Under the pieces are notes generated by a model. It was given only the letters and a program-made list of their open reading frames with translations. It had not been told where the DNA came from and made no database searches. From Thermoprotei archaeon (GTDB lineage: Archaea > Thermoproteota > Thermoprotei_A > Sulfolobales > Ignisphaeraceae), in assembly GCA_003661905.1 (NCBI GenBank), contig QMXA01000031.1, forward strand, positions 1 through 8,291: a stretch of DNA of 8,291 nt, written 5' to 3'. Numbering within the stretch: position 1 is the stretch's first letter; each line of letters starts with the position of its first letter. Positions 1 through 5,390 of the stretch are shown here, in pieces. Position numbers and translations under genes: made by a program.

Positions 1-270
1 AGTGAAACTGAAGAGCTTTTCAAGAATCCTATTCATCCATATACACAAGCATTACTCTCTGCTGTTCCAGAACCTGACCCAGAGATTAAGAAGTTAAGGA
101 AAAGAATAATTCTTCGAGGAGAACCACCATCACCTATTAATCCTCCTCCTGGTTGTAGATTTCATCCTAGATGCCCATATGCAATGGACATATGCAAAAG
201 AGAAGAACCACCAATGATAGAAGTAAAAACAGGACACAGAGTATGGTGCTGGCTTCATGTTAGGAAATGA
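1..270 (+). CDS. Dipeptide/oligopeptide ABC transporter ATP-binding protein, C-terminal end (partial)
   Basis: Frame 1 is open from the left edge to a TGA and gives the last 89 residues of a DppD/DppF/OppF-type ATPase. The Walker and signature motifs lie outside the window. Visible is the family's C-terminal extension (oligo_HPY region): the FKNPIHPYTQALLSAVPEPDP segment (written here in short: NPIHPYTQALL, residues 9-19), then RGEPPSP (39-45) and a cysteine tail with C52, C58, C65 and C83. In this family such a C-x5-C-x6-C...C tail can carry an iron-sulfur cluster; binding here is inference. The protein would sit on the cytoplasmic face and power uptake of peptides or, in archaea, often sugars; substrate cannot be told. 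The permease and binding-protein genes are presumably upstream, off the window. Family assignment is secure; specificity is not. Confidence 0.93.
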   Translation, partial: SETEELFKNPIHPYTQALLSAVPEPDPEIKKLRKRIILRGEPPSPINPPPGCRFHPRCPYAMDICKREEPPMIEVKTGHRVWCWLHVRK

Positions 271-296
271 AATCACTATTTAAGAATTCAGTGATT
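271..296 (+). terminator. Hairpin directly after the ABC ATPase stop codon
   Basis: AATCACT (271-277) is perfectly complementary to AGTGATT (290-296). Inside, ATT (278-280) can pair with AAT (285-287) around a TAAG loop, leaving a two-base TC bulge. The stem begins on the first base after the TGA. No U-tract follows, so it is not a classical intrinsic terminator. It could protect the mRNA 3' end, aid termination, or be an operator for the next gene. Only the structure is seen; the role is inferred. Confidence 0.35.
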
Positions 297-325
297 AGAA
301 ATATGAGCTCTTTTCTAAATACCTT

Positions 326-329
326 GGTG
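326..329 (+). promoter_or_regulatory. Shine-Dalgarno GGTG for the EamA gene
   Basis: GGTG, a match to part of the archaeal anti-SD complement GGAGGTGATC, sits 7 nt before the GTG at 337. An in-frame TAA lies at 331-333, so GTG 337 is the only start that keeps the first membrane helix. Confidence 0.5.
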
Positions 330-336
330 CTAATAC

Positions 337-1215
337 GTGGAGATCTTAGGAATTGTATACTCAGCAGGAGCAGCTTTATGTTTTGCAATTGCTCCCGTAA
401 TATATAATTTGTTTCTGAAGAGAGTTAGTCCATTCACATTGAATTTTCTGAGAATCTCAATAGTATGTATTGTGATGAGTTTATTATTACTAATGTCTGG
501 AGGTAGTTCTACATTTTCTATTCTTAGTTATCTTCTTCCTTTGATGATACTCATAGTGATAACAGGTACAGTATTTGGCGATACTCTTTATTTATATACA
601 ATTAAATATATAGGTCCTACAGTTGCTCAAGCAATTACTAGTACATACCCATTATTCGTGTACTTATTAGCTATGATATTTGTTTCAGAGAGGTTAACAC
701 ATATTCAATTGCTAGCTGTCTTACTAGTAGTATTAGGATTGATAATTATTTACTCTAGTTTCAAGAATGCTCATAGTCAAGGCCGGGTAAGAGTTAGGGG
801 GCTTGTAGTAGGTGTGATTTGCGCATTTACATGGTCACTCAGTATAGCTCTTTCAGCTTACGTATTGCAATATATGAGCCCTCTTCAATACTTAGCTCTA
901 CGTAATATAATGGGTGTAATTATAATCTCTATTCTATTTGGTAAAAGACTCATAAGCGAACTTCCAGAACTCAGTTTATGGAAGGTAATTGTAATTTTAA
1001 GTGGTGGCTTCATCGAACTTGGGATTGGAATATATTTAGCTGCTGTAGCTTTAAGAATTATTGGAGCAACAATAAATTCAGCAATTACTTCGCTCTCACC
1101 ATTAATAACTATGGCTATAACAAGATCTCTAAAAATAGAGATCTTGAACGTGAGACAAACACTGGGTTTAATATTGCTCGTTATAGGTATAATAGCTATA
1201 GTGCTTTCAACGTAG
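337..1215 (+). CDS. EamA/DMT-superfamily membrane transporter
   Basis: A 292-residue, very hydrophobic protein with about ten membrane helices arranged as two EamA repeats: residues 1 to about 142 and about 150 to 292, joined by a short basic linker around 140-152 (HSQGRVRVRG). Each half ends with the pattern typical of the family, e.g. SLSPLITMAITRSL followed by a final helix. Length fits the 280-300 residue norm. The family exports or imports small metabolites such as amino acids, nucleotides or sugars; the substrate cannot be read from sequence. Start is GTG, because an in-frame stop precedes it by one codon and a GGTG lies 7 nt upstream. It stands alone between the ABC ATPase end and tRNA-Asp, with its own likely promoter. 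Base use resembles its neighbours. Family is confident; function is open. Confidence 0.9.
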   Translation: MEILGIVYSAGAALCFAIAPVIYNLFLKRVSPFTLNFLRISIVCIVMSLLLLMSGGSSTFSILSYLLPLMILIVITGTVFGDTLYLYTIKYIGPTVAQAITSTYPLFVYLLAMIFVSERLTHIQLLAVLLVVLGLIIIYSSFKNAHSQGRVRVRGLVVGVICAFTWSLSIALSAYVLQYMSPLQYLALRNIMGVIIISILFGKRLISELPELSLWKVIVILSGGFIELGIGIYLAAVALRIIGATINSAITSLSPLITMAITRSLKIEILNVRQTLGLILLVIGIIAIVLST

Positions 1216-1243
1216 GAATACATACTAATACAAAACCATATAG

Positions 1244-1251
1244 CTTTTAAG
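1244..1251 (+). promoter_or_regulatory. Probable TATA box (box A) for tRNA-Asp
   Basis: CTTTTAAG is centred about 37 nt before the first base of the tRNA. Archaeal TATA boxes lie about 26 nt before the start of transcription, which would give a leader of about 10 nt removed by RNase P. The match to the archaeal consensus is fair. Confidence 0.45.
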
Positions 1252-1283
1252 CCTCTGCAGAACACAAACATAAAGGCTAAGAA

Positions 1284-1382
1284 GCCGCGGTAGTATAGCC
1301 CGGCCTAGTATGCGGGCCTGTCGAATGTAGCTAAGCATACAGAAAGCCCGTGACCCGGGTTCAAATCCCGGCCGCGGCGCCA
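1284..1382 (+). tRNA. tRNA-Asp (anticodon GUC), intron-containing, CCA encoded
   Basis: The full cloverleaf can be drawn. Acceptor stem GCCGCGG (1284-1290) pairs with CCGCGGC (1372-1378). The D stem is GTAT (1293-1296) with GTAT (1308-1311) through A-U and G-U pairs, and the D loop holds G18G19 at 1302-1303. The anticodon stem is CGGGC (1313-1317) with GCCCG (1346-1350). The T stem is CCGGG (1355-1359) with CCCGG (1367-1371) around the loop TTCAAAT. After removal of a 21-nt intron the anticodon loop is C-U-G-U-C-G-A, so the anticodon is GUC (1320-1322), decoding aspartate. The discriminator is G (1379), as expected for tRNA-Asp, and CCA is genomically encoded at 1380-1382. The variable loop has four bases. 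All identity features agree. Confidence 0.96.
1324..1344 (+). other. Intron in tRNA-Asp at canonical position 37/38
   Basis: The exon-intron junctions form a textbook bulge-helix-bulge. The anticodon stem is followed by a central 4-bp helix CTGT (1318-1321) with ACAG (1339-1342). It is flanked by the 3-nt bulges CGA (1322-1324) and AAA (1343-1345), and a terminal helix ATGT (1325-1328) with GCAT (1335-1338) closes a loop AGCTAA. Archaeal splicing endonuclease cuts after the second base of each bulge, giving removal of 1324-1344 (21 nt). The intron is too short to encode anything. Confidence 0.92.
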
Positions 1383-1415
1383 CTCTATCCTCAACTTTCA
1401 AGAATTACCAAGGTC

Positions 1416-1426
1416 AATAATTATTA
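1416..1426 (+). promoter_or_regulatory. Possible TATA element for the HAD gene
   Basis: AATAATTATTA is AT-only and centred near 1421, which predicts transcription starting around 1445-1450. That is just before the purine-rich AGGAAGGGA (1451-1459) that precedes the tandem ATG codons at 1463 and 1466. The gap between tRNA and gene is AT-rich throughout, so the call is tentative. Confidence 0.3.
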
Positions 1427-1462
1427 GTTATAGAAATATTAATGATATTAAGGAAGGGACCT

Positions 1463-2122
1463 ATGATGAGAATTGAGGCCATAGTATTTGATCTAGATGG
1501 GACATTAATTGATAGCATAGATGCTCACGTAGTTTCATGGATGGAAGCATTTAGAACTCATGGATTCACCTATGTAAAGTATCGTGACGTAGAGAATCTA
1601 ATAGGTCTACCGGGTACTACAATTACTGAAAGACTTCTTGGACCCAGAGCTATGAAGATTTACGACTCAATTAGGAAGTCTAAGGATGAGGTGTTCATGA
1701 ATTTATTAAATAATGTGAAGCTATACCCACATACCAAAGAAGTTCTTAGCGAATTGAAAATATATGGAGTAAAAATAGCGCTTGCATCATCAACTGCCTC
1801 ACATATAGTGAATAAAATTCTAAGAATGTTGAAATTGAATAATGTCTTTGATGCAATAATTACTGGAGATATGGTGAAGGAAGGAAAACCACATCCAGAG
1901 ATATTTATTAAAGCCTTCAATGCTCTAGCTATAAATCCAAGAAGAGGAATAGTTGTAGGAGATACCGAATACGACATAATCCCTGCAAAACTCATAGGCT
2001 CTATTGCAGTCTTAATTCTCCATGGAAGATCCAAGGCATTGCTCTCTTCAAAACCTGATTATATAATAAATGAATTACCAGAACTTCTAGAGCTCTATAA
2101 GAAACTATCTAGGAATGGATAA
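1463..2122 (+). CDS. HAD-superfamily subfamily IA hydrolase (phosphatase/phosphomutase-like)
   Basis: A haloacid dehalogenase-fold phosphohydrolase of about 219 residues with all four motifs. Motif I is FDLDGTLIDS with nucleophile D10 and acid/base D12. Motif II is the ALASSTAS serine/threonine stretch near 107-113. Motif III lysine is K142 in EGKPHPEIF. Motif IV is GDTEYD (166-171) for Mg2+. The helical cap inserted between motifs I and II (about 18-90) places it in subfamily IA beside beta-phosphoglucomutase and phosphoglycolate phosphatase; its substrate cannot be named. An in-frame ATG lies at 1442, but the purine-rich SD-like AGGAAGGGA (1451-1459) is between the two, and family members usually begin 6-9 residues before motif I. 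ATG 1463 or the adjacent ATG 1466 is therefore preferred. Probably monocistronic and cytoplasmic. Confidence 0.92.
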   Translation: MMRIEAIVFDLDGTLIDSIDAHVVSWMEAFRTHGFTYVKYRDVENLIGLPGTTITERLLGPRAMKIYDSIRKSKDEVFMNLLNNVKLYPHTKEVLSELKIYGVKIALASSTASHIVNKILRMLKLNNVFDAIITGDMVKEGKPHPEIFIKAFNALAINPRRGIVVGDTEYDIIPAKLIGSIAVLILHGRSKALLSSKPDYIINELPELLELYKKLSRNG

Positions 2123-2140
2123 TTCAACTCACATCAATAA

Positions 2141-2352
2141 ATGTATATCTTGTACATATCCTCAACTTCTGCAGTATGTGCCGAAATCTTGGTTAAGTGT
2201 TTCGTTATTTCAATAAAGTTCCCTAAGAAACTAATAGAACCGATGAAGAACTACGATATAGATTAGCGGGATGGAGTAAAGAAATTTACTAAGAAGAGAA
2301 TTGTGAATTATAGCTCAAAGACTTACTTGGGAAATTGAAATATTCATTGTAG
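2141..2352 (+). pseudogene. Relic of a VapB-like (ribbon-helix-helix) antitoxin
   Basis: The 343-nt stretch 2123-2465 has no intact gene, but its first half reads as a damaged VapB. From ATG 2141 (or TTG 2189) the frame gives VKCFVISIKFPKKLIEPM, like the N-terminal strand and helix of archaeal VapB proteins. YDID, a TAG at 2264 where the family usually has Trp, and RDGVKKFTKKRIV then follow. A frameshift near 2303-2306 moves into a frame reading EL, a TAG, then LKDLLGKLKYSL and a stop at 2350-2352, which resembles the charged VapB C-terminal helix. Two in-frame stops plus a shift make it non-functional. The assignment rests on remembered family pattern, not on a search. A chance similarity in AT-rich DNA remains possible. 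Confidence 0.5.
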
Positions 2353-2411
2353 AGTTAAGAGTAGGGGGTAAGCTCTTAAGAAGACAAGACATGATTCTAG
2401 GAGCATCATAA
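2310..2411 (+). pseudogene. Possible C-terminal remnant of a VapC-like PIN toxin
   Basis: In a third frame, overlapping the end of the VapB relic, an open stretch runs to a TAA at 2409-2411. It reads IFIVELRVGGKLLRRQDMIL (ending ..GAS). This resembles the late PIN-domain pattern of VapC toxins (a helix ending in x-E-L-R/K-x-x-G-K-L-I, then x-D-x-x-I-A/G-A), in which the D of D-x-x-I is an active-site acid. The N-terminal two thirds of a VapC, with its other acidic residues, is absent, as if a deletion joined the two genes. It is short and the match is from memory, so confidence is modest. The rest of the gap, to 2465, shows nothing recognisable apart from an AT-rich, T-ending tract. Confidence 0.38.
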
Positions 2412-2465
2412 TTCAATTCTTCTCTTTACCTTTGGAATTTAAATAAACAGCTAATATTTTTCGAC

Positions 2466-2891
2466 TTAGTCAATTCCTATTAGTCGACCTCTTGGTTTAC
2501 GAAGTTTATCACCGATGCATATTTCAGCTAATTTATTTAAAACTTTGACAAGGTCAAGAGCATTAGTATTAGCTTCGGCGCATATTGATTTTAGAAATAT
2601 TTCAAATATGTAACGAGTTCCATCGTCAAGTTCTATAGATATGTAGAGTAGTGGATATGATGCTCCTTCATAAATCATGGAACCCCGAGCACATTTCAGT
2701 CCTTTAACTTCTCTAAATATTCTTTTGAATATGTCTACTAATTCATAGCATTCCTTACTGAGTTTGCTCATTAATATTTGGAATTCCTCATCATTAAATA
2801 CTGCTACTCCATAAGATCTCTGCATATTCTTAAATCCATATACACTTAACTTCAAGTATTTCACACTACTAATACTATTTTCTAAAATCAC
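2466..2891 (-). CDS. Hypothetical protein, 141 aa, unrecognised
   Basis: I do not recognise this family. The protein is soluble-looking, with no signal peptide or membrane helix. It appears mixed alpha/beta: N-terminal strands (VKYLKLSVYGF), a helix around 34-63 (MSKLSKECYELVDIFKRIF), two strands (SYPLLYISIEL and TRYIFEIFL) flanking a D-D-G turn near 88-90, a C-terminal helix (NALDLVKVLNKLAEICIG) and a basic tail (KLRKPRGRL). Four cysteines (about 48, 67, 103 and 124) are scattered and do not form an obvious metal site. The start is GTG, supported by AGGAG 10 nt upstream on the minus strand. It is the only intact leftward gene in the window and is divergent from the methyltransferase-like gene. 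Codon use resembles the neighbours, so it is likely a real lineage-specific gene. Confidence 0.72.
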   Translation of the reverse strand: MILENSISSVKYLKLSVYGFKNMQRSYGVAVFNDEEFQILMSKLSKECYELVDIFKRIFREVKGLKCARGSMIYEGASYPLLYISIELDDGTRYIFEIFLKSICAEANTNALDLVKVLNKLAEICIGDKLRKPRGRLIGID

Positions 2892-2901
2892 TCTTAACTT
2901 T

Positions 2902-2906
2902 CTCCT
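2902..2906 (-). promoter_or_regulatory. Shine-Dalgarno AGGAG for the 141-aa hypothetical gene
   Basis: On the minus strand AGGAG lies 10 nt before the GTG at 2891-2889. It supports both the reality of this gene and the GTG start. Confidence 0.5.
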
Positions 2907-2919
2907 ACTTGAGTAGCTT

Positions 2920-2930
2920 CTTTATTTATT
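2920..2930. promoter_or_regulatory. AT-rich element in the divergent promoter region
   Basis: CTTTATTTATT on the plus strand (AATAAATAAAG on the minus) is the best TATA candidate in the short gap between the divergent genes. In the plus direction it predicts a start near 2950, fitting the ATG at 2965. In the minus direction it predicts about 2900, which would leave little or no leader and exclude the AGGAG. The plus-strand use is more likely. Confidence 0.3.
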
Positions 2931-2964
2931 CAGCTTGAAACGTAAAATAACTTGGCGAAGTGTA

Positions 2965-3570
2965 ATGCTAAGTATGCAGAGCGAGACTAGGAAATTTAAT
3001 AAGGTTATTGAAATAGCGAGGGCTAAGTCGTTAGAACTCGGTATTCGTTCAATAGATGTAGATGAAGCACATTTAATCTATACCATTCTATATTTATATA
3101 CGATATTACATAGAACATGTATAAGAGTTATTGAAATAAGTTCAGGATGTGGATATTTCACTTTATGGATAGCTAAAGCAATAGTAGATTCAGGAGCTGA
3201 TGTATGCAGTTCAGTAGTGAGTATTGAAAGTGATGATGTTAAAGCTAGCATCACTAAAGAATTGGTAAAGACCTCAGGTTTCTCATACTTTGTCAGAATT
3301 CTGAAAGGAAACATAAAAGAAATTCTTAAATTAATTCCAGGGCCTATAGACGTGTTATTCATTAATAATCCTGGATTTAAGTATTTAGAATACTTAGAGA
3401 TAGTTCACTATAAACTCAGAAATAGGGGCCTTGTAATAGCTCATAACGTTTTAGACATAGAACCAAGCTTAGTGATGGATTTTATGAGAGAAATTAGTAA
3501 TGCACATAAGTGGTTTACTACAATAATTAGAACAAAACATGGCTTGGCTATTAGTATTAAAAGATCTTAA
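2965..3570 (+). CDS. Class I SAM methyltransferase-like protein with altered metal-ligand positions
   Basis: A protein of about 201 residues with the Rossmann methyltransferase fold, closest in pattern to the cation-dependent O-methyltransferase (OMT3/COG4122) group. Motif I is VIEISSGCGYFTLWIA (55-70). The acidic end of strand 2 is E88 in SIESDD. Strand 4 is IDVLFINNPGFKYLEYLE (128-145), and RGLVIAHNVL (154-163) follows. In classical members these last two segments read F-I/L-D-x-x-K and A-D-N-V and supply the metal-binding D, D and N. Here they are N134, H160 and N161, so two of three ligands have changed. It may be metal-independent, have another substrate, or be inactive. Starts at TTG 2935 and ATG 2974 are also open; ATG 2965 fits the upstream TATA-like element best, and none has a clear SD. 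Confidence 0.75.
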   Translation: MLSMQSETRKFNKVIEIARAKSLELGIRSIDVDEAHLIYTILYLYTILHRTCIRVIEISSGCGYFTLWIAKAIVDSGADVCSSVVSIESDDVKASITKELVKTSGFSYFVRILKGNIKEILKLIPGPIDVLFINNPGFKYLEYLEIVHYKLRNRGLVIAHNVLDIEPSLVMDFMREISNAHKWFTTIIRTKHGLAISIKRS

Positions 3571-3586
3571 AGAAGAGTAGACTAAA

Positions 3587-3597
3587 CTTATTATAAG
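3587..3597 (+). promoter_or_regulatory. Probable TATA box of the aIF5A-SRP54-TrmY-Pus10 cluster
   Basis: CTTATTATAAG is centred near 3592, about 37 nt before the GTG start of aIF5A. Transcription would start around 3616-3618, leaving a very short leader that just includes the SD. It is the clearest promoter-like element upstream of the cluster, and no comparable gap exists further down it. Confidence 0.5.
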
Positions 3598-3616
3598 CTA
3601 GTTAGTATATGACTTT

Positions 3617-3622
3617 GGGTGA
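3617..3622 (+). promoter_or_regulatory. Shine-Dalgarno GGGTGA deciding the aIF5A start
   Basis: GGGTGA contains GGTGA, a five-base match to the archaeal SD consensus, and ends 6 nt before the GTG at 3629. It fixes GTG as the start. Confidence 0.65.
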
Positions 3623-3628
3623 ATATCT

Positions 3629-4024
3629 GTGAGCATAACATATGCGGAGTTAGGTGAGTTAAGAGAGGGAAGTTACATAGTAATAGACGGTGAACCTTGC
3701 AAAATAGTTGAAATGTCAAGAGCTAAAACAGGAAAGCATGGTAGTGCAAAGGTACACATAGTTGCTATAGGAATGTTTACAGGATCTAGGAAAACTCTCG
3801 TAGCTCCATCTGATCAGAGAGTAGAAGTACCAATAATTGAAAAACGAACTGCCCAAGTCTTAGCAATTACAGGAAATACTTTACAACTCATGGATCTTGA
3901 GAGCTATGAAACTTTTGAAGTAGATATGCCTGAGGATAAGAGCTTAGCATCAAAACTTGTACCAGGATCCGAGGTGGAGTATTGGGTAATAATGGGGAGA
4001 AGAAAAATAATTCGTGTTAAGTAA
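3629..4024 (+). CDS. eif5A: Translation factor aIF5A (hypusine-containing)
   Basis: A 131-residue archaeal IF5A, the usual length. It helps ribosomes through difficult peptide-bond steps and acts in elongation and termination as well as initiation. The N-terminal SH3-like domain (about 1-70) carries the loop RAKTGKHGSAK, in which K36 is the lysine converted to hypusine or deoxyhypusine by deoxyhypusine synthase. The C-terminal OB-fold (about 72-131) ends in VEYWVIMGRRKIIRVK. Serine in place of the eukaryotic histidine in the HG-H/S-A position is, as far as I recall, common in archaea. Start is GTG with GGGTGA 6 nt upstream. SRP54 follows after 22 nt on the same strand, so the two are likely co-transcribed. 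Identification is very secure. Confidence 0.97.
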   Translation: MSITYAELGELREGSYIVIDGEPCKIVEMSRAKTGKHGSAKVHIVAIGMFTGSRKTLVAPSDQRVEVPIIEKRTAQVLAITGNTLQLMDLESYETFEVDMPEDKSLASKLVPGSEVEYWVIMGRRKIIRVK

Positions 4025-4046
4025 CTTATACAAAGGATAATACATA

Positions 4047-5390
4047 ATGAAGGGCCTAGAAGGAATTAAGGAAGCAGTATTAAAGTTTATTAGAGGTTCT
4101 GATAGTTATGAAAAAGCTGTTGAAAGCTTCATCAAGGAGCTTCAGAAGACACTAATAAGAGCTGATGTAAGCATAAGACTTGTAATTAGCCTAACTAAGA
4201 AAATAAGAGAAAGAGCACTCAAGGAAGAACCACCACCAGGTGTTACACGAAGAGATTGGTTCATAAAGGTAGTTTATGACTGTCTTGCAGATTTCTTTGG
4301 CGGCGATAAAGAGCCCTCGATATATCCACCTAAACAACCGTATACAATGATGTTAATAGGAATTCAAGGTTCGGGTAAAACTACAACAGCAGCTAAGATT
4401 GCTTATTTCTATAAAAAACACGGATATAGACCAGGACTAATATCTGCTGATACCTACAGACCTGCTGCTTATCAACAGTTAGAGCAGTTAGGGAGAATAA
4501 TAGGGGCTCCAGTATATGGTGAGCCTAGATCTAAAGATCCCATAGGAATCGTCATACGAGGTGTAAAAACATTAGTATCGAAAGGATGTAACTTGATAAT
4601 AGTTGATACAGCAGGAAGACACGGCTATGGTAGTGAGCAGGCCTTATTGGAGGAAATGAAGGCAATAGCAAATGCCCTTAAACCTGATGAGGTGGTTTTA
4701 GTAATAGATGCTACTATGGGTCAGAAAGCGTATGATCTTGCTAAGAGATTCCATGAATATACACCTGTTGGTAGCATAGTCTTAGCGAAGTTTGATGGAA
4801 GTGCTAAAGGCGGAGGTGCTCTTTCAGCTGTAGCAGCTACAGGAGCCATCATAAAATTCATCGGTATAGGTGAAAAAGTTCACGAAATTGAAATATTTAA
4901 TCCCCGTAGATTCGTATCCAGACTCCTTGGGCTAGGGGACTTAGAATCCCTACTCGAAAAATTGAAGAGCATAGAGGAGCATGAAGCACTTCAGAAAAGA
5001 CTCGAAAAAGCTCTTACATCGGGAAGACTTAGTCTAGTTGATATATATGCCCAAATACAAGCTATGAAGAAACTAGGGCCTCTATCCAAAATACTCCAAA
5101 TGATACCCGGACTCTCCATATTACCAATTTCGGATGAACAACTAAGGATAAGTGAAAAACTTATGGATAAATGGGTAGCAATAATTAACTCTATGACCTA
5201 TGAGGAGCTAAAGAATCCCAAGATAATAGATAGGAGAAGAATGAAGCGCATAGCCTTAGGATCTGGAACCTCAATAGAGGACGTAGAGTCTCTCTTAAAA
5301 TATTATGAAACTGTAAATAGAATGCTTAAGGAAGTTAAGAGAAAGAAAACACTCTTAACAAGATTGGGTATTCGTGGGCTAGGTATGTGA
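4047..5390 (+). CDS. srp54: Signal recognition particle GTPase SRP54 (Ffh homologue)
   Basis: A complete 447-residue SRP54, which binds signal sequences on emerging membrane and secreted proteins and, with SRP RNA and FtsY, delivers ribosomes to the translocon. The N domain is residues 1 to about 95. The G domain has the P-loop GIQGSGKT (105-112), DTYRPAA (135-141), DTAGRH (187-192) and AKFDGSAKGGG (247-257). The methionine-containing M domain (from about 310) includes the LGPLSKILQMIPG finger-loop region and the RRRMKRIALGSGTS RNA-binding helix-turn-helix. The G4-equivalent motif usually begins TKLD or TKMD; here it is AKFD. ATG 4047 follows aIF5A by 22 nt, with a weak AAGGA (4033-4037). The TGA stop overlaps the GTG of the next gene as GTGA, implying translational coupling. 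Confidence 0.98.
   Translation: MKGLEGIKEAVLKFIRGSDSYEKAVESFIKELQKTLIRADVSIRLVISLTKKIRERALKEEPPPGVTRRDWFIKVVYDCLADFFGGDKEPSIYPPKQPYTMMLIGIQGSGKTTTAAKIAYFYKKHGYRPGLISADTYRPAAYQQLEQLGRIIGAPVYGEPRSKDPIGIVIRGVKTLVSKGCNLIIVDTAGRHGYGSEQALLEEMKAIANALKPDEVVLVIDATMGQKAYDLAKRFHEYTPVGSIVLAKFDGSAKGGGALSAVAATGAIIKFIGIGEKVHEIEIFNPRRFVSRLLGLGDLESLLEKLKSIEEHEALQKRLEKALTSGRLSLVDIYAQIQAMKKLGPLSKILQMIPGLSILPISDEQLRISEKLMDKWVAIINSMTYEELKNPKIIDRRRMKRIALGSGTSIEDVESLLKYYETVNRMLKEVKRKKTLLTRLGIRGLGM

Noticed and set aside
978..1250. 90-aa open frame on the plus strand inside and past the EamA gene
   Set aside because: Overlaps the EamA C-terminus in another frame with an Asn/Tyr-rich, non-protein-like composition.
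885..1271. 128-aa open frame on the minus strand
   Set aside because: It lies antisense to the clearly coding EamA gene and has no recognisable domain; it mirrors the hydrophobic codons of the real gene.
1442..1462. ATG 1442 as the start of the HAD protein
   Set aside because: It would add seven residues before the usual family start and would put the SD-like AGGAAGGGA inside the gene; kept only as an alternative.
1660..2034. 124-aa minus-strand open frame opposite the HAD gene
   Set aside because: Antisense shadow of a gene that carries all four HAD motifs.
1383..2465. A mobile-element insertion using tRNA-Asp as attachment site
   Set aside because: No integrase and no repeated copy of the tRNA 3' end is visible downstream; the following HAD gene is an ordinary chromosomal gene.
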